A DNA stretch of 64,000 bases, taken from assembly GCF_000237925.1 (NCBI RefSeq), contig NC_031496.1, positions 14,830,589-14,894,588 of the forward strand, written 5' to 3'. The notes under the pieces are model-generated. The model had not been told where the DNA came from. It made no database searches and saw only the letters and a program-made list of their open reading frames with translations. Positions 26,401-41,400 of this stretch are shown in pieces. Every line of letters begins with the position of its first letter. Positions within the stretch are counted from its first letter, which is position 1. Both the position numbers and the translations under genes were made by a program. The DNA comes from Schistosoma mansoni. Lineage: Eukaryota > Platyhelminthes > Trematoda > Strigeidida > Schistosomatidae.

Positions 26401-29400
26401 ACAATCAGCACAGGATGAACATTTGTCGACGAGAGTCTGACCAATCTCTATCCCAAACATCAATGTGAAGATTCAAACAGCCAATAAAAGAAATGTAATA
26501 TCTTCAACTATCTTATCTAATTGGATTTACACTGAGTAAAGTTATAAGGCAAATATATATCTATAACTTTAATGCTTGATAAAGTGATTTTCTTTGTTTG
26601 TTACAAATTAAAACACTTAAATTTTCTTTTTTGGTATTTATGTCTCGTAGAAATCCGAGCACGTTCTCAAGGTGAACTGTATTGTGATCACGTTAACAGT
26701 GGTAGTAGTGGAAGTGGCAAAAGTGGTGAAGAAATTATTCAGTTAAGTCAGTGTTCAACAAATATGAACAATTCATCACTTTTATCTAAAAATAAACTAA
26801 GCAAATCAACATTAGCTTTAACTGGATTTAATGGATCAGATCATATTCAACCATCAACTACCATTGTCAATGCAACTAATCCCTATCAAAATCATTCTCA
26901 CAATAATAATAATAGCATTTATGATACAACAAATTATTTACCAACCATAATAGAAAAACGTCCAAAATATTCCTCCTTGTTGAATTTAATACGACATAAA
27001 TCGAAGAAAACAACAAATAATTATTTATTACAAAATGAAAATCGTCCACGTGCTGCTACAACAGCATCACCGGTAACAACAACTGCGGTAGATCAGAAAC
27101 ATTCATTCTTACACTTGAATAGACAAAGTAATTTAGATCTAACAGCAACTCATATACCCTTGAAAAAATCTGCCACCCTTTTAGTTCATAACAATAATAG
27201 CCATTACAATAAGGGATTGAGTAAATCCAGGAGTAGTGCACGTGATTTAATAACTAATGATGCTAGTTTAAAACAGCAACAGGAAGTTTTATTGAAACGT
27301 TTATGTCAAATAGAAGCTCAAACAGAATATTTATCTGGTACACTGATATGTGAAGTGATTGGAGTCAGTGGCTCAGTCTCCTCGTTATCAAAAGATGTTT
27401 TCCGGATATCACTTAAATATAATACACCGGCATTGTCTTCAATATATGAATTACAAAGTGATAAGGAATTACCAGATGTTAAACCCCTGTATACATCAAC
27501 TGTTCCTTTAAACCAGAAAGGTGGTTCAAATGATAAATGGACAATTACTGGTCGTCTATTTTCTTCATCATTTTCTGCCTCCTCTTCTGCACCGATTTCT
27601 AATTCATCGAAATCATTAGCTCACTTACAAGCAACTTACTTAAATGATGTAAATTTAAAACTTCCTGAACAAAGATGGGATCAAACTAAGCATATCTTTA
27701 GTCCAACAATTGGTGATGTATTAACAATAAAAGTGAGATATCAGCATTTATGACCTTTCATTGTATATCTATTCAGTTTCATAAGTTTTTAGTGAGTCAC
27801 AAGTAAACGAGAACTTTTGGAGTTATATGTATTAGCATCTAATTATATACCAGTCTAAATTGTTCACACTCAGTTATATAAGAATAGCTTCAAAGTACTT
27901 GAATACCTCTCGAAAATTAAGTCGAAATATTAGTTGTTTAGCTATTTGATATGTATGTATAAGCAAGTAAAATCTGTCGATTAAGCACTTATTTCTCAAA
28001 TATATCAGTATTATGCAAATACCATATTGACTTTGTAACAAAAGTCAATTCATAAAATCACCTTGTCTGTAATAAATTTTAACTTACTATTCATAAAGTG
28101 ACAAGCGTTACGTAGAATGAAATATAGTTTTTCACAATTAAAATGAATAAACAATGTTAAATATCGTAGTTGAATAGTAATAGTTCTAAAGAACGTTTTT
28201 TTTAAGAGATATGACAGTAAATTCTTTATTATTTTTGTTAGTCTATTTTAAACCATAAGTTTGTAAAGAACAATTTCATACTTACGAGTGTTGATTTTAG
28301 TCATCAATTTCAAAGTGAACCTTTCTGGATACCAGTTTTTAACAAAAATTGACTAGAAAACTGAACTTTGTCTTCTAAGTTGTAAAGTAATCAGAGAAAC
28401 TAAGTGTCTTCATAATAGAAATGACTAAATTTCTTTTGGTCTGCAAAGGGGTCTAACTGTGACCACCCATAAGTTGAGTTTTCTGTGCAGAATTTCTACA
28501 AATAGATTCATTTATTCATTCATAATTACATCTCTTCAACATTGTACGCGATAAAAGAACAAATGTAGTCAATGATGTGTCGCAAATTAATCAGTATGGA
28601 CTTAGAGATGTCAATAGGTTATTTATTTTGAAAATCTGTGGATACTTTGGCTAGTTTTTTTTCATTTCTTTTTATGAATTCTTTTTAAGAGGACAGTTTC
28701 CTTTAGGTTTTGAAGCGAGTATGTCGACTAGTCTAGCCCCAATCGTACATATAAACTGTAGTTGATAATTCACTTAGTATTGTTTGTTTGAATCTTCCCA
28801 TTGATGTTTAGGACTGCAACTGGTCAGTCTCTTATTGGCCATATGTGCATACGGCGGCCTGCTTGAATACCTGGGCTACCTGTTACTGCCATCTGAATAT
28901 TTCAACAAGTTATCTGGGTTTTTTTTAATTTGTTTTAACCTATCATTATGTCTATTAATCGCATAACCTATACAGGCGCGTTTATGAAAAGCTTACGTCC
29001 TTTCGCTGCAAAAATCACAAACAAGTACAATAAGAGACATCGTGGTGGTTGGCAATATGCATTAAAGAGAATGAACATTAATCAAATGTCGATTCCAGAG
29101 CTGCTTAATTCTAACTGTCGATCTCTAATTAACAAGGTGGACTATCTCCAATTTCTGCTAAGTCAAAACATGTATCGTAATTGTGGTGTCATCACAATTC
29201 AAGAATCTTGGTTAACTGACTTACAGGATGATTGCTTAGTATCATTACGTGATTTTAATATCTATCGTCAGGATCGATCAAACAACAAAAAGACCTGTGG
29301 CGGCGGAGTAGCTACGTTTGTAAACGTTAACTGGTGTCGATCTACTTTTGCCTGTTTCAAGTTTTCAAATGACTTTATTGACTGTCTAACTTTAAGGTGC

Positions 29401-32400
29401 CGTCCAAAACACCTGAATAAATACAAATATATTTATGTTACCAATATCTACATGACTCCATACTGCACATCATCTGCGCTATCTGTCTTCGCTGATAAAT
29501 TTACTGAATTCGCCGTTACTGCCTTCAGTGATTCACTTTCAATTGTATGTGGTGATTTCAATTCATGTGACTGTAGCTTCCTTACATCACTAGGTCACCT
29601 AAATGTAGTAGATTTTCCTACTCGTTTGAATGCTCATCTAGACTTGGTTTCCATTAATGATGTGAGTACCTATGTGACTCGCAAACGTGCTCCATTGTCT
29701 AGCTCGGATCACTGTATAATTCGTGTTCTACCTAAAGTATATGGTAAACATGGAAAGAGTACACACATACATCATACCAAACAAGTAATATACAGGAATT
29801 ACTCAGAAGAAAATCTACAAAATCTAAAAAACATGTTTCGTACGACCAACTGGGAATTATTTACAGATGACTCAATAGAAAACACAACTGATGTTATCAC
29901 CTGTTATCTTAAATTCTGTTTTGATATTTGCTGTCCTGCCGAAACCTTTTTAAGTTTTGATCGACTTGCATCTCCACAACTAAAACGACTACGGAGGGTA
30001 AAAGAAAGGATGTACAAGGAGAAAAATACTATTGAAGTTCGTAAGTTAAATGGTCAAATAAACCAAGAGATTAGACGTCTCAACTCTGTGTTTACTCAAA
30101 AACTCCTATCTTGTAAAAGCTCTCCAAGTATGTGGAAACTCTTTAAAGAAATTACAGGGGACAGGTAGACTAGAAGCGATAACCAGCTGAATGTTTGTGA
30201 CTTAAATAAGTCCTTTATACGTCAGTCATCTGACATCATGCTCCCTATATCCAAGGGTCTGAAGAATAATTGTGTTCCTAGTTTCACTGAAAATGATGTC
30301 CGAAAATATCTCCAGTCACTTAATTCATCCCCATGTTTAGGACCTCATGGTATCCCAAACCTCCTTTTTAAAAAATGTGCTGATGTTTTATTTTATCCAT
30401 TAACGAATATCTTTAACAGATCCTTCTCAACTAATGTCTTACCGAAAATGCGGAGAAAGATAAAGATAATCCCTATACCAAAGAAAGCTTCTGGTGATAA
30501 AAATGTGAAACTTAGACCCATTACAATAACTTCACCTTTCCTCAAAATAATGGAAAAATTACTGATACAACCACTTCAACCTGCAATAAAAGAGCACTGT
30601 GATCCATATCAGTTTGCTTACAAATGCAAATGAAGCACTTTAGATGCCGTTGCTGTTCTGCATCACACTATAGTGTTCGGGTTGGAAAAGGGTAAGAAGT
30701 ATGTTAGATGTGCTTTCCTGGACTTTACTTCTGCTTTTGATTCTATTCCAAGACACCTCTTACTTAACAAGCTGATCAGCGTCGACATTGACAGCTGGAT
30801 AAACAATTGGCTATGTTCCTACCTTTCTGGAAGTGAACAGTACACTGTATTTGAAGGAAAGTGTTCAACATCTCTACTGTCTACTGTAGGTGTGCCACAA
30901 GGAGCTGTTCTTTCATCTCTACTCTTCTCTTTTTTTCTGCATGATCTGCCATCTTCCACAGAAAACACTTTTGTAAAATAATCGGAAGACCTCACTGTAT
31001 GTATGCCGATTTCTACCTCCTTACATCCTATAGAAATGAATGAGTTTTTGTCTCGTATTGAAAGGTGGTCTGTTGGTAATGGTCTCTTACTCAATCCATC
31101 TAAATGTCAAGCTGTTAACTTTAGCTTGAGACATGGACAGAACCTATACTCTATTTTGGGATCCCATAATGCTTGTGCCATTGGAGACTCCTTAATAAAC
31201 ACAGTGTCGAAGGTCAAATATCTTGGTGTCATTTTTTCCTCTGGTCTTTCTTGGTCTTTTCATGTTTTACTGTTATCGAAAAAAGTTTACCGTTTGACAT
31301 ACTACATAAAGAGGCTGCATGCTTTTGGGATTACTCACCATTTACTCTTACAATTTGTAAATTCCTGCATATTACCTATTATTCTATATTGTTCTCCATT
31401 ATTCTTTCCCGGGCTTTTGAGAAAAGACTTTGCTGTTTTGCGTAGAGTGCTGAAGGAGGTTTGCAAGGTATGTGGTGAATCTTTTGAAGTCATTATTAAT
31501 ATGCTTGTGGACAGACACCTTAAGTCTTGCAAACTCTTAGCAGGTGTTATCTTATCAGATACTAACCATCCGCTTCATTCATATCTTTCTCCTTGTATAT
31601 CTTCTGGTAGAACGAGACATAAATACATTAAAATCCATACACGCAAACAAGTCTATAAAAGTTCTGTAATACCTTACCTAGCAAATTTACTTTGTGACGA
31701 ACAGGCTGTTAGAGTCGACCTAGTAAATAACCTGTACTCTTAAGCATGTCTCAAATTCGATAATTTGTATAAACTCAGTTTTTTTTTCTTAAAACGTTTT
31801 TTTAGTTCGTTTTCTGTTTTTTTTGTTTTTTTTTTGGTAAAAAACTTGTTGAAATAACTCGTGCTGAGAATTCTATATTGTACCAGATTATAATATTGAA
31901 TAAAGCCATTAATAATAATAATAATACTGTGCCTATTGCCCTAATTCACAAGTATTATAAGCAAAGATGGATAGTGGCTAGCAGTGGAATCCAGGACGCG
32001 CGTTTCGTCCTATTCGGGACTCGTCAGCTGGATGTACCTGCATCTCAGAGTTGATGTTCACTCTGGGACTCGAACCCAGTACCTTTCGCTTCGAGCGCCA
32101 TCGCGTTATCCACTCAGCTACTGAGTGGATAATGGAACTAGATAACTTAGCCAGAAGTTCAAAATCTGAGATGTCCAAGATTTTCTATCGTAAAAAGACA
32201 TGGAATCATAGGAATTTTCCTGCTTTTCCGATTTTTTAATGTTTTTTATCTAAATGTAACTTGCTTCAAACAAAGTCATAAAAAGATCTGCACCGTTACT
32301 AACATTTTCAAAACTAAATGACAAAGTGATGGCTTGGTGTCATTATGGAGAAATGCTTGAAATCAACGTGAATGACATTTATTCATGTTTTTGATGAGTG

Positions 32401-35400
32401 AACTACTAAGAACTGTTTTAAAAAACTAATCACTCTCTGCCTATCTTCTAGAGTCCCAGTAGCTTATAAAATTAAACATAAAAATTGGACTGAAACATTA
32501 AATCTATAAGTGTGTCAATAATCAATTATGCTGATTATGTCAATAAAGAAAAACAGAGCCCTTGTAAAAATGTTAATATATCTTGAATATGATGACTTTT
32601 TAAAGATAAGTGTTGTCAAGAAATAGTTACACATGAGGTTCTTTTATCTGGAAAGTTTAAAGGTATTGTCTTTGTTTTTATCTTTTTCTATTCACTGCTA
32701 TAGCACTTAAATTTTATAATCATGTAAACTAGTGAAAATTAAAGTGAAACCTTATAGAGAAAAATAACGGCATGCTAGAAACTAAAACTGCACGCTTTCA
32801 CAAGATGAGTTAGGAATGGAAATAAATAGTTTTCGTTATCTATTTAATAAATGTTGACAACTAGAAAATATACTGGGTACTTCCATGTCACAACCAATCT
32901 CAGTCGTTTTTATTACTTATTACATAATGCATTTTTACGATAGCTAGAGTAAGAAAGTACAAATAAGCAAACATTCAGTATGTAAAGTAAAATTTAGGTG
33001 TTAAATGTTAAAAGATTATTTTCAACACAAACTGCTATCTTTTAGATTACTTTTGAAAGTTGAAAAGAACTGGGCAGTTGTTCTACAGAAATTTGGGAAT
33101 AGTAGGCGATGTAGATAGACTACTTGCAGAATCGTTGGTTCTCTCGAAGACCATAGTATTAACTAACTATTTGCTAGTAATTCGATATTCTTCATGTTCC
33201 ACTTTACTCCTCGCGATACACCTTAACCCTCATTTATGTTGTTTGCAATTTACGCTCTTGCTTTTTATATGTTGCCCTACAAGTCATCATTTGTCAATTA
33301 ATACTTAGCTAGACTCGAATGGTTATTTTTCAGTTTTCATCACGGAGTGTTATCAGTTTAAGAAACTTGGAAAACGAATCAGCAGTGAAGCGATTTCAAA
33401 ATCGTTGTGAAAACTTTTTTCGATTTGTTTTAGGAATTCTCACAAATCACTGACGTGATGTAGTCACCATCATTTTGAGCAAAGGTAATTTACTGAAGAT
33501 ATGACAATGTGACTAAAACATAGTGAATAATGGAAACAAATCATTATAGTACAGTCACATTTAGTGATTTTCAGTCTATTTTAAATGTCATAATAAATGT
33601 GTTAACTGTGAATTCTAATAGTTTCAAGCACAAATTTTGGTTAAAAATAAATCATTTGTACCTTTTAAGACCATTTTTAAAAGTTCGAAAGACTATAATA
33701 TAAATGATTTAATAATTTTTTATGATCTCCAACCATGATATTTATAATTTCTTCTATTTCCTCAGAAATAAACTGAATAATAAAAATACAGACTGAACTT
33801 TTATCTGCATGTATAAACGACAGACCATGTAATAAAGCGTTTTCAATCTGTTTACTCATTTAGGTTACCTAATCAAATAAAAAAAATATAAGCATCAAAC
33901 TAATGAATTTGGCTCTTGTAACCAAAATATCACTAAACTATTAATATCTATTTCGATTGTTGATTAAGTTACCAATTCATTCATGTACTTTGAATATGTA
34001 GTCTAAACGTATAATAATGATAGTTGCATGATTCTTTTTTTACAAAAGAATTTAATTAAAATCATATGTCAAAATTAATGAATATATTACCATAGGGATG
34101 TGCAGACTTCACATTAAGTATTAGTGAATACTTCATAAATCTTGTTTTTTTTGTTTAGTTAATGGAATACTTAGAGTCCTCTCAGCTATTTAAAAAATTT
34201 ATTTTCTAAGCCATATTTTTAATTACTTGAAATTTTTTCATTTCATAAATTAACATTTAGATATGAATCAGTTGATAGGCATGATAATGATACTTTTATT
34301 GCTAAAAATGTAATAGTCAAGTGATACAAAAACGCTTTATGTAGATTATTTTGGACCCCCAGGTAACTACTTTATAATTAATGTAAAATGAGAAAAAGCA
34401 CTTTGAATGAGGTGTTTACCTTAAATACGTAAAACACGAAAACGTATGGCTCAAAGTCCAGTAGATTAACATATGCTTGATAAATTTCGTTGGGATATTA
34501 TTGCATAATCACGTTGAAGGGGATTTACAATGACAGTATAAAATACCATGAAATGCTGTTTAACAAGATTTGACATAAATAAATGTTTGGTAGTATTAGA
34601 CTATTGTAAAGCCACATCATCGCTACACGAGTAATCATTACAACTGTGAAGTTTAAAACAATTAGTCCCTTTGATTAATTTCGATGGTGCAATGAGAAGA
34701 CGAAGTTTATCAGAATTATATGATATATTTGCGCAAAACATTTCGAACAATCTGATCACACATATACTTGTTAGAACATTTATATATGAAAATTAAAAGG
34801 TCAACTAGACAGGTTAAGGTAAGCCGTAACAAAGAAAGAAAAATAAATAAAGTACACAAAAACAATGTGATGACTACTCTGGATAATAAATCAGCATTAC
34901 CAGGGTAGGTTAAGGGTAAACTTAGTCTTCTCATTGCATTATCGAAATTGTGAAGTTATTTGATAAATGTATGTAACAGCTTTCATAAGTCACCCAGTAT
35001 AAACTCGTTGATGGTTTTCTGTTGTAACTAATCACTGGATTTAATAAAATACTAATACTACTGAGTTGTCTGTGAAACGATGAATTACGTTAATATATAT
35101 TAGAAAATTGATTTAGCTAAAAACAATCTGACTACGAGTTACCTGTCAGAGTGAAAATACAGGTTACAAAATAACCAACGATAAGCCGTTTGTTCATTGT
35201 AGCAGTTCAAAATAGACTGTTTTAGTGAAAAGTCATAAATTATATTACTCCAGCAGTTCCAAAAAAAGTTAATGATAGTGTAAATACTATATAACTTTGT
35301 AAATTGGGCTAGGAGAATCATTCTATGTACTTAAGTCTAAAAGACCTTATATTTTCTAGCTTTTCTTAGTATAACACTATTATCATTATTTTCTTTCTTA

Positions 35401-38400
35401 TGATATTACATACAGGTAGTTGTCATGAGACGGTTCGGAAAACCAGAAACTCTTATACAACAGGCATGTGATATTTTAAAACTAATCACTTTTAAAGGTC
35501 ATCATATATCAGTCGGACTAAAAAATTTCACTGATCTCCAATTTCATTTTATTCTCAAATGGTGGTGAGTTCATAAAACACTTGTTGATTATGGTACATT
35601 CCCGTTTTATAACTTGTAGGTTACGATTTTCAATATTCGGATATAGCATTCTTGAAAGACTGACATTAAAGGGGAGGCTACCGATTATCATGAAGCAATA
35701 GATATTTGTTAAGTCCTATTTTAGGTCTCTTCAACGGCTCTAAAACACAATCTCGCCAAGGACAGAGTCCAGTATTTTTGAGCCTCATCATGTGCGTCTT
35801 ATCTTCGTAACTCAACGAGAATTGAATTGTCAAATCTACTAGCGAATCTACTTAATAAACGACTTAGAAAAATATCATCCGATGTTACCGTTAGCTAACA
35901 TGATTGAAATCCACCAGTTAAACATTTTACCAGATAAGCCAAAAAATAAAGTATCGTTAATGTAATTCCGACAGACGGGAACCTAAAGTTACTTAATGAA
36001 AGATTTAATTTAATATTAAGCGATGGTCACTACTTGGAATGAGTAACTAATTAAAATAATACATAAGTTTATTCAAAGTGTATAAATATTGTAATAAAAA
36101 AATGAATTGTAAAACATCTCAAGTAAGCACATGAATAGTATTTTTAGTGGTTTTTGTCTTCTGTAGTTTAAATCTAAAGTTTTTATTGCTGCTCTGTATG
36201 AACCAAACATAACTAAACATTTCAACTCTGAGAACATAACAGCAAAATAAGAATCTATCTGAACGGTAAATCTTCAATTTCAGAAAATTGTAAATTGTGT
36301 GGGGTATTTAAATAAATATTAAAACAGGATGTTTAGAGTACAGTATCATCTGAATCCTACTTTCTAACACTTTACATCAATCCAATCCCTTTATGTTTAG
36401 GGCATAAAATAAATTATTTGCATAACTTCATCCTTTCTACATAGTAGTTCGACTTAAACTTTAGTTTGATCGGATATTAGAAAAACGATTTTGGTTTCTA
36501 TTCCCTTATTTATTTCCTGTTTCATCTCACTAATATCCATTTACGAGCAAGCGATTTAAACGTGGCTTTTAAAATAACACTAGTTGATATGATAAATCAA
36601 TTTTGTCAGGCTGGCAAATAGGCCCTGGTGACAAGTTAAAAGTAGCATCAAATCTATGCTTATGTTTTCCTACCGATTAACTCAAGACACCTGACATCAA
36701 AACATAGTACACACGATGTTGAGTACCTTAATCCAATGGCCACATTTCCGCGTTGATTGTTAAAATTTTCTTAAGACTAAACATTAGTTAATCATAAAAT
36801 TAGTTACCACGCAAGAGTCTGTATGAGTAAATGTAGAATTGGAATTTGATGTGTGGGCGAGAATGACAATGATTGGTTGTCTCGATGAGTCAGACATTAG
36901 ACAGGATGACAGGTGTTATGTGTTATATATATATTCCCCTGTCCTTATTATGTATTGACTGTTCCTTGTTGATGGACTGTTCCTCGTTGTTGGATACTTA
37001 TTGATTGACTGTTCTTTGTGTCGGATTTTGGTGTGAAATATATTGACATTATAGTCAGGCTATCTCGTGTTCTTGATCTGAGTTCTGTTGAAGTCCTGTA
37101 GAATAGACACTGGGTGGGAATCTAGTGTAGATATTCGTCTAAGATAAATTAACGTCCCACATACGTGTAAGAAGTAAAAGGACTGTTATAACCAGAAACC
37201 TCTAAAGTTATAACCAGCATCCTCTCTCTCTCTACGTTTATAACAATTGGCGACGGCATACTTCCGTTTATAACAGAATTATTGTTATTGATGGCTTTAT
37301 TCAATCAATTACATAAGAGACGAAATGATTGGTCGATCAGTTTCACTGATTAATGGATAATGAACTTTTGTTTTTCGTTCACATTGTTTTCACTGAATTG
37401 CTGAGAAAAATCTCATTCGTATAAATTGTTACCACAGTTACTATTAATAATAGCTATAAATCTATAAAATATTGCATTGAATTAACTCGTAAATTTTCTT
37501 GGTATTTATCTAATGAAACATGTTTTTTTAATTAAATTACATTTTTTTAGTAATTTACATATTTGTTCAGCTAAAATTGTCAACTATCACGTGATTTGAA
37601 CCGTAGGGACCGATTAAAATTTGTCTGTTTGTACTGTTGCGTTACTCTAACCAAAGTATTTTGAAAATTATAATACATTTTACTGATTAAATATAAACGA
37701 GAACTATGAGCAAAACTATCTTATTCTTATAAAGGAATGTAATATTCCATTGAAGTTATCGATAGATCAACTTATCCAACCTTTGAGAAATTGAAACCTA
37801 CATTTAGCTCATAAAATTAGAAACAAGGTTTGAAATCAATTATTTTTATTTTATAAAATGGCTGTCCCTGAATACTTAGTGATAGAGTTATTATAATGGT
37901 TATAAAGGTATCCATACAAAGAATTATGAAGCTGATCTGTTTAGTTCCATAAGCCAAAAAAGGGAGTGTCAATTTTATTGAACGAAATTACACTATTTTC
38001 AGTGCTGCAATAAAAATGAATCTTGGATACCACGACGTAAAAATAGTGGAAATATCGGCTATAGTTTTGAATTCAGTACTACTGAATCTGATCTAAAAAG
38101 CATGACATAATAATATTAGTCTAGACTAGCTGGAAGTCTAAGCAAAGTTGACAGGTATCTAACAAAATATCAATAATGATATAGAAACCTAATTTAGTTT
38201 TCAACAACATAAGTCATCTGTAAATAAATAGTTACATGTTAAACTGCTTCAACAAAGAATGATATGACATCATTTATTTCACACTTTATATTCCTCAATT
38301 TCATTAAGTCCTATTAAACTATATTTACATATTGTTTAGTTCACTTTTTCTGTTTGTATATATTTAATACCATAATTTGATTGGAAATTATGTCAAACTT

Positions 38401-41400
38401 TATTGAATTGTCTTTCTTTCAATCATTTAGCCCTTTAGCTGATACTAAAGATGATCGGATGTTGTTTTACAATTTATCAACTATTCAATTAAATAATTTC
38501 CTAGATGAACAAAGACAAAAAGCTTCAAGTATTAAAATGATATTAAATGAAGAGGAGATAAATGATTATTCATCGCCCAAAATGGATTATTCTAATATTA
38601 AACGATATCATACAGATTTAATATCATCTGAATTCGATAATCGATATAATGAACCACAACAATTTCGTCACCATGATCATCATCAACAATTAACTAATTT
38701 AATTAAAACTGAAACATCTTCCAGTGAGTTTATTATTCCACAAGATAACTCAGATTCTAGTGATTTAGAAAATAAAGGAAGTGTAACAATCTTAACAGTC
38801 CGATCTAATAAAAGGACTCCTAGTCGATATGGTGAACAGAATAAGTGCCACTCAAAACTTCCGAAGTGGATTTCTTTGCCAGTAAGTTGATTATATATAT
38901 ATATATATATATATACAACTTTAGCAAAATTTCAATTTCAAAAACTATTTAATGGTGGTTTTAACAGGCATAATTTGATTTGCTTGAGATGGTAACAGCT
39001 TTCACACGTAAGTATGTTTCAATAATTATGGTCAGCTTCCAGAAAAGTCCAACTACGATATCTCATAGGTTATGTTGTGAAACCCTACGAGTAACGTTTC
39101 AAATTTTCGATCAATTATTTCTTAAGGTATTGATCATACCTTACGTTCGTGAATATTAACGAGTTTTGGAAAGAATAAGATCGATTTTGGCTATCACTTA
39201 ACAGATTGACGTTTTTTCTCAATTTGGGGCTGCTCGGAGTGTGTATCCTTGACCCCTCATCCGGGAATCGAACCGATAATCTTCGGTCTCATGCTTGAAC
39301 GCCTGGACTCTAAACCTCGGAGACGGTATCAGACTACTGAAATTAAGATGTTGGTTGCTGGTTCATTGGTTTAGAGGTTAACCGTTCAAGCTCAAGACTG
39401 AAGGTCCTTAGCTCGATCTCCAGATGCAGGGTCAAGGATAAACATCACGCGGAGACTCTTGCCGAGAAGAAATGGTCATCCAAATTTTTATAGGCAGTCC
39501 AATTAAAGTCAGTTCATGATTTAAACAGCGGAAATATCACTATCTTCACAAATCTTCTACACAGATTTATTTTCATCAACTAACTACAGTTTGTTAAAAT
39601 CCCTACAACTGTGTATTCGAAAACAAAGCATTAGTCTATTGCTTGATGCGACAATTTGTCTAAACAGATCATTTATCATGGGATCTATTTGAAACAGAAT
39701 AGTTTGAATCATCTCATAGATATGCATTACTCTGTCAAACTTTATGACATCCGAGAAAACGATCGAAAAGAGAAATAAGTATAAAAGAAGAAAATAAATA
39801 AAGCGATCTTCAATAAGTAATGTTGTTTCGAGTATCTGAACAAAGATCAATGATAACTATGTTCATTCTATTGTAATTAGTATTCAGTAATGCCAATCAC
39901 GCTTTTTCAGCTCATATGCTACATTTCAAGAACTTCAGCTGGAATATACTTTTAGACATGAATAACACCAGCTTCCTGAATAGATTAGTTCTAACGCTAA
40001 CTACTCTTAATTTTTGTGAATATAATTACGGACTACCCATTATCACTTGTCGGAGTAGATTATATAACCCAGAAAGTTTACTGACAATCAGCCAAAGACC
40101 TTAGTGACGTATTTCTACATGGAAAGCCACATCCTCCTCCTCCAACAGATGGCTTCATTACTCAAATGAAGATGATCAATACACAACCACTATCTTTGCA
40201 GACAGTTATTCGTTTAAGTGGGCTGTTAAGCTACGTTATTTCCAACTGTTTAACAGTAACTTCAGTCAACTAACAAGCGTAGCTACCAAAGGTTCCGATT
40301 AGAAGAAAAGTAATATTTTATTGTTTAAACTAAATAAACTTCCAAGATATACAAAATTAACGTATGGTGGATCAATTTCATCTCATCTTGTTTAATATGA
40401 GTCTACAAATGCGAATGTACAACTTCAGTAAATGATTTAGTCAAAAGAATTTCCTCTCCGAATTATCTGTATTTAGATTCACTGACACAATAGGTTACTT
40501 TAGTTATCTGTGACGTCATGACTTCATAGATTTCAATTCACTTTTCATGTATTATTCACATAACCGATTACGATATTTAAAACAACTATAAAATGTGTGT
40601 TAGTATAATTGCTATTTTATTGTTTAAAATCTCGTCTATTTTCTAAATTTATGTTAATAGGATCTTGAAACCCATGAGCTGAGTGAACCAGAATTGATGT
40701 CACCAGAAATCAAAATAATTACTGTACGTACCCATCGGAATCACGAAAGCAAAGGCTATCAAAATAACTATGTTGATATTGCAGACACCAACTCTATTAA
40801 TACTACAAGTAATCATAATAATTATTATGATAACGTAAGTGAACAGAAAAACTTGTATACCTTAATCATATTTATTCGAAGTTAAATTCCTTAAAAAACT
40901 GAGAACCATTGAAAAATAGGTAGCACATAGCAGTTTTATTTTCCTAGTTTGGAACCCTTAAGCAGTTTACACACGTATTCCCCAGACAGGTGATTGCTCT
41001 TACGATTTTCCATTAGCAATGTTTCATTTTTGTCAAAAGTTACCCAGCTGATATCGGTTAATGATGATGACCACGTTTCCTAAGTATACCTTCATGATCT
41101 ATACTTAATTAAATGGTTGAAACAATCGTTGTTCTCTTTTGTTTTTTACAAATTAGACGGATAATCGTACCAACATTTCCGAATCAAGTACACCAGAAAA
41201 AGAACTAGTTCAAGAAAGACAAATAGAACAACAAGTACCTATCAACGACAGAACATCTGTAAAAATCAATACATTACAAACAGCAGAATCCAGATTGTTG
41301 ACATCAAAACCTACAAATAATCAATTATTTGAACATATAAGTAAATTAAAAGACAAGATTGATATCAAAACTAGAATACATGATGATCCTGAAGGATTAC

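Larger units (their letters stand above)
24798..26650 (+). other. Intron 5 of the RIPOR-like gene
   Basis: Holds the RTE-like fragment (24918-25400) and an inverted-half SINE (26205-26480). The remaining sequence is unremarkable. Confidence 0.65.
27733..35415 (+). other. Intron 6 of the RIPOR-like gene
   Basis: The longest intron (7.7 kb). Holds a CR1-like LINE nested in a SINE (28774-32125); the flanks (27733-28773, 32126-35415) are AT-rich with nothing recognised. Confidence 0.65.
38882..40660 (+). other. Intron 8 of the RIPOR-like gene
   Basis: Starts with a (TA)n run (38890-38913) 10 bp after the donor and holds the inverted tRNA-like pair at 39212-39500. Otherwise nothing seen. Confidence 0.6.

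Noticed and set aside
26572-27753. A single-exon gene of 393 codons
   Set aside because: The first part is intronic up to the acceptor at 26650, and the last six codons follow a GTGAGA donor; the middle is exon 6 of the larger gene.
39357-39440. tRNA gene on the + strand
   Set aside because: Box B is decayed and a related copy lies in inverted orientation beside it; tRNA-like repeat.
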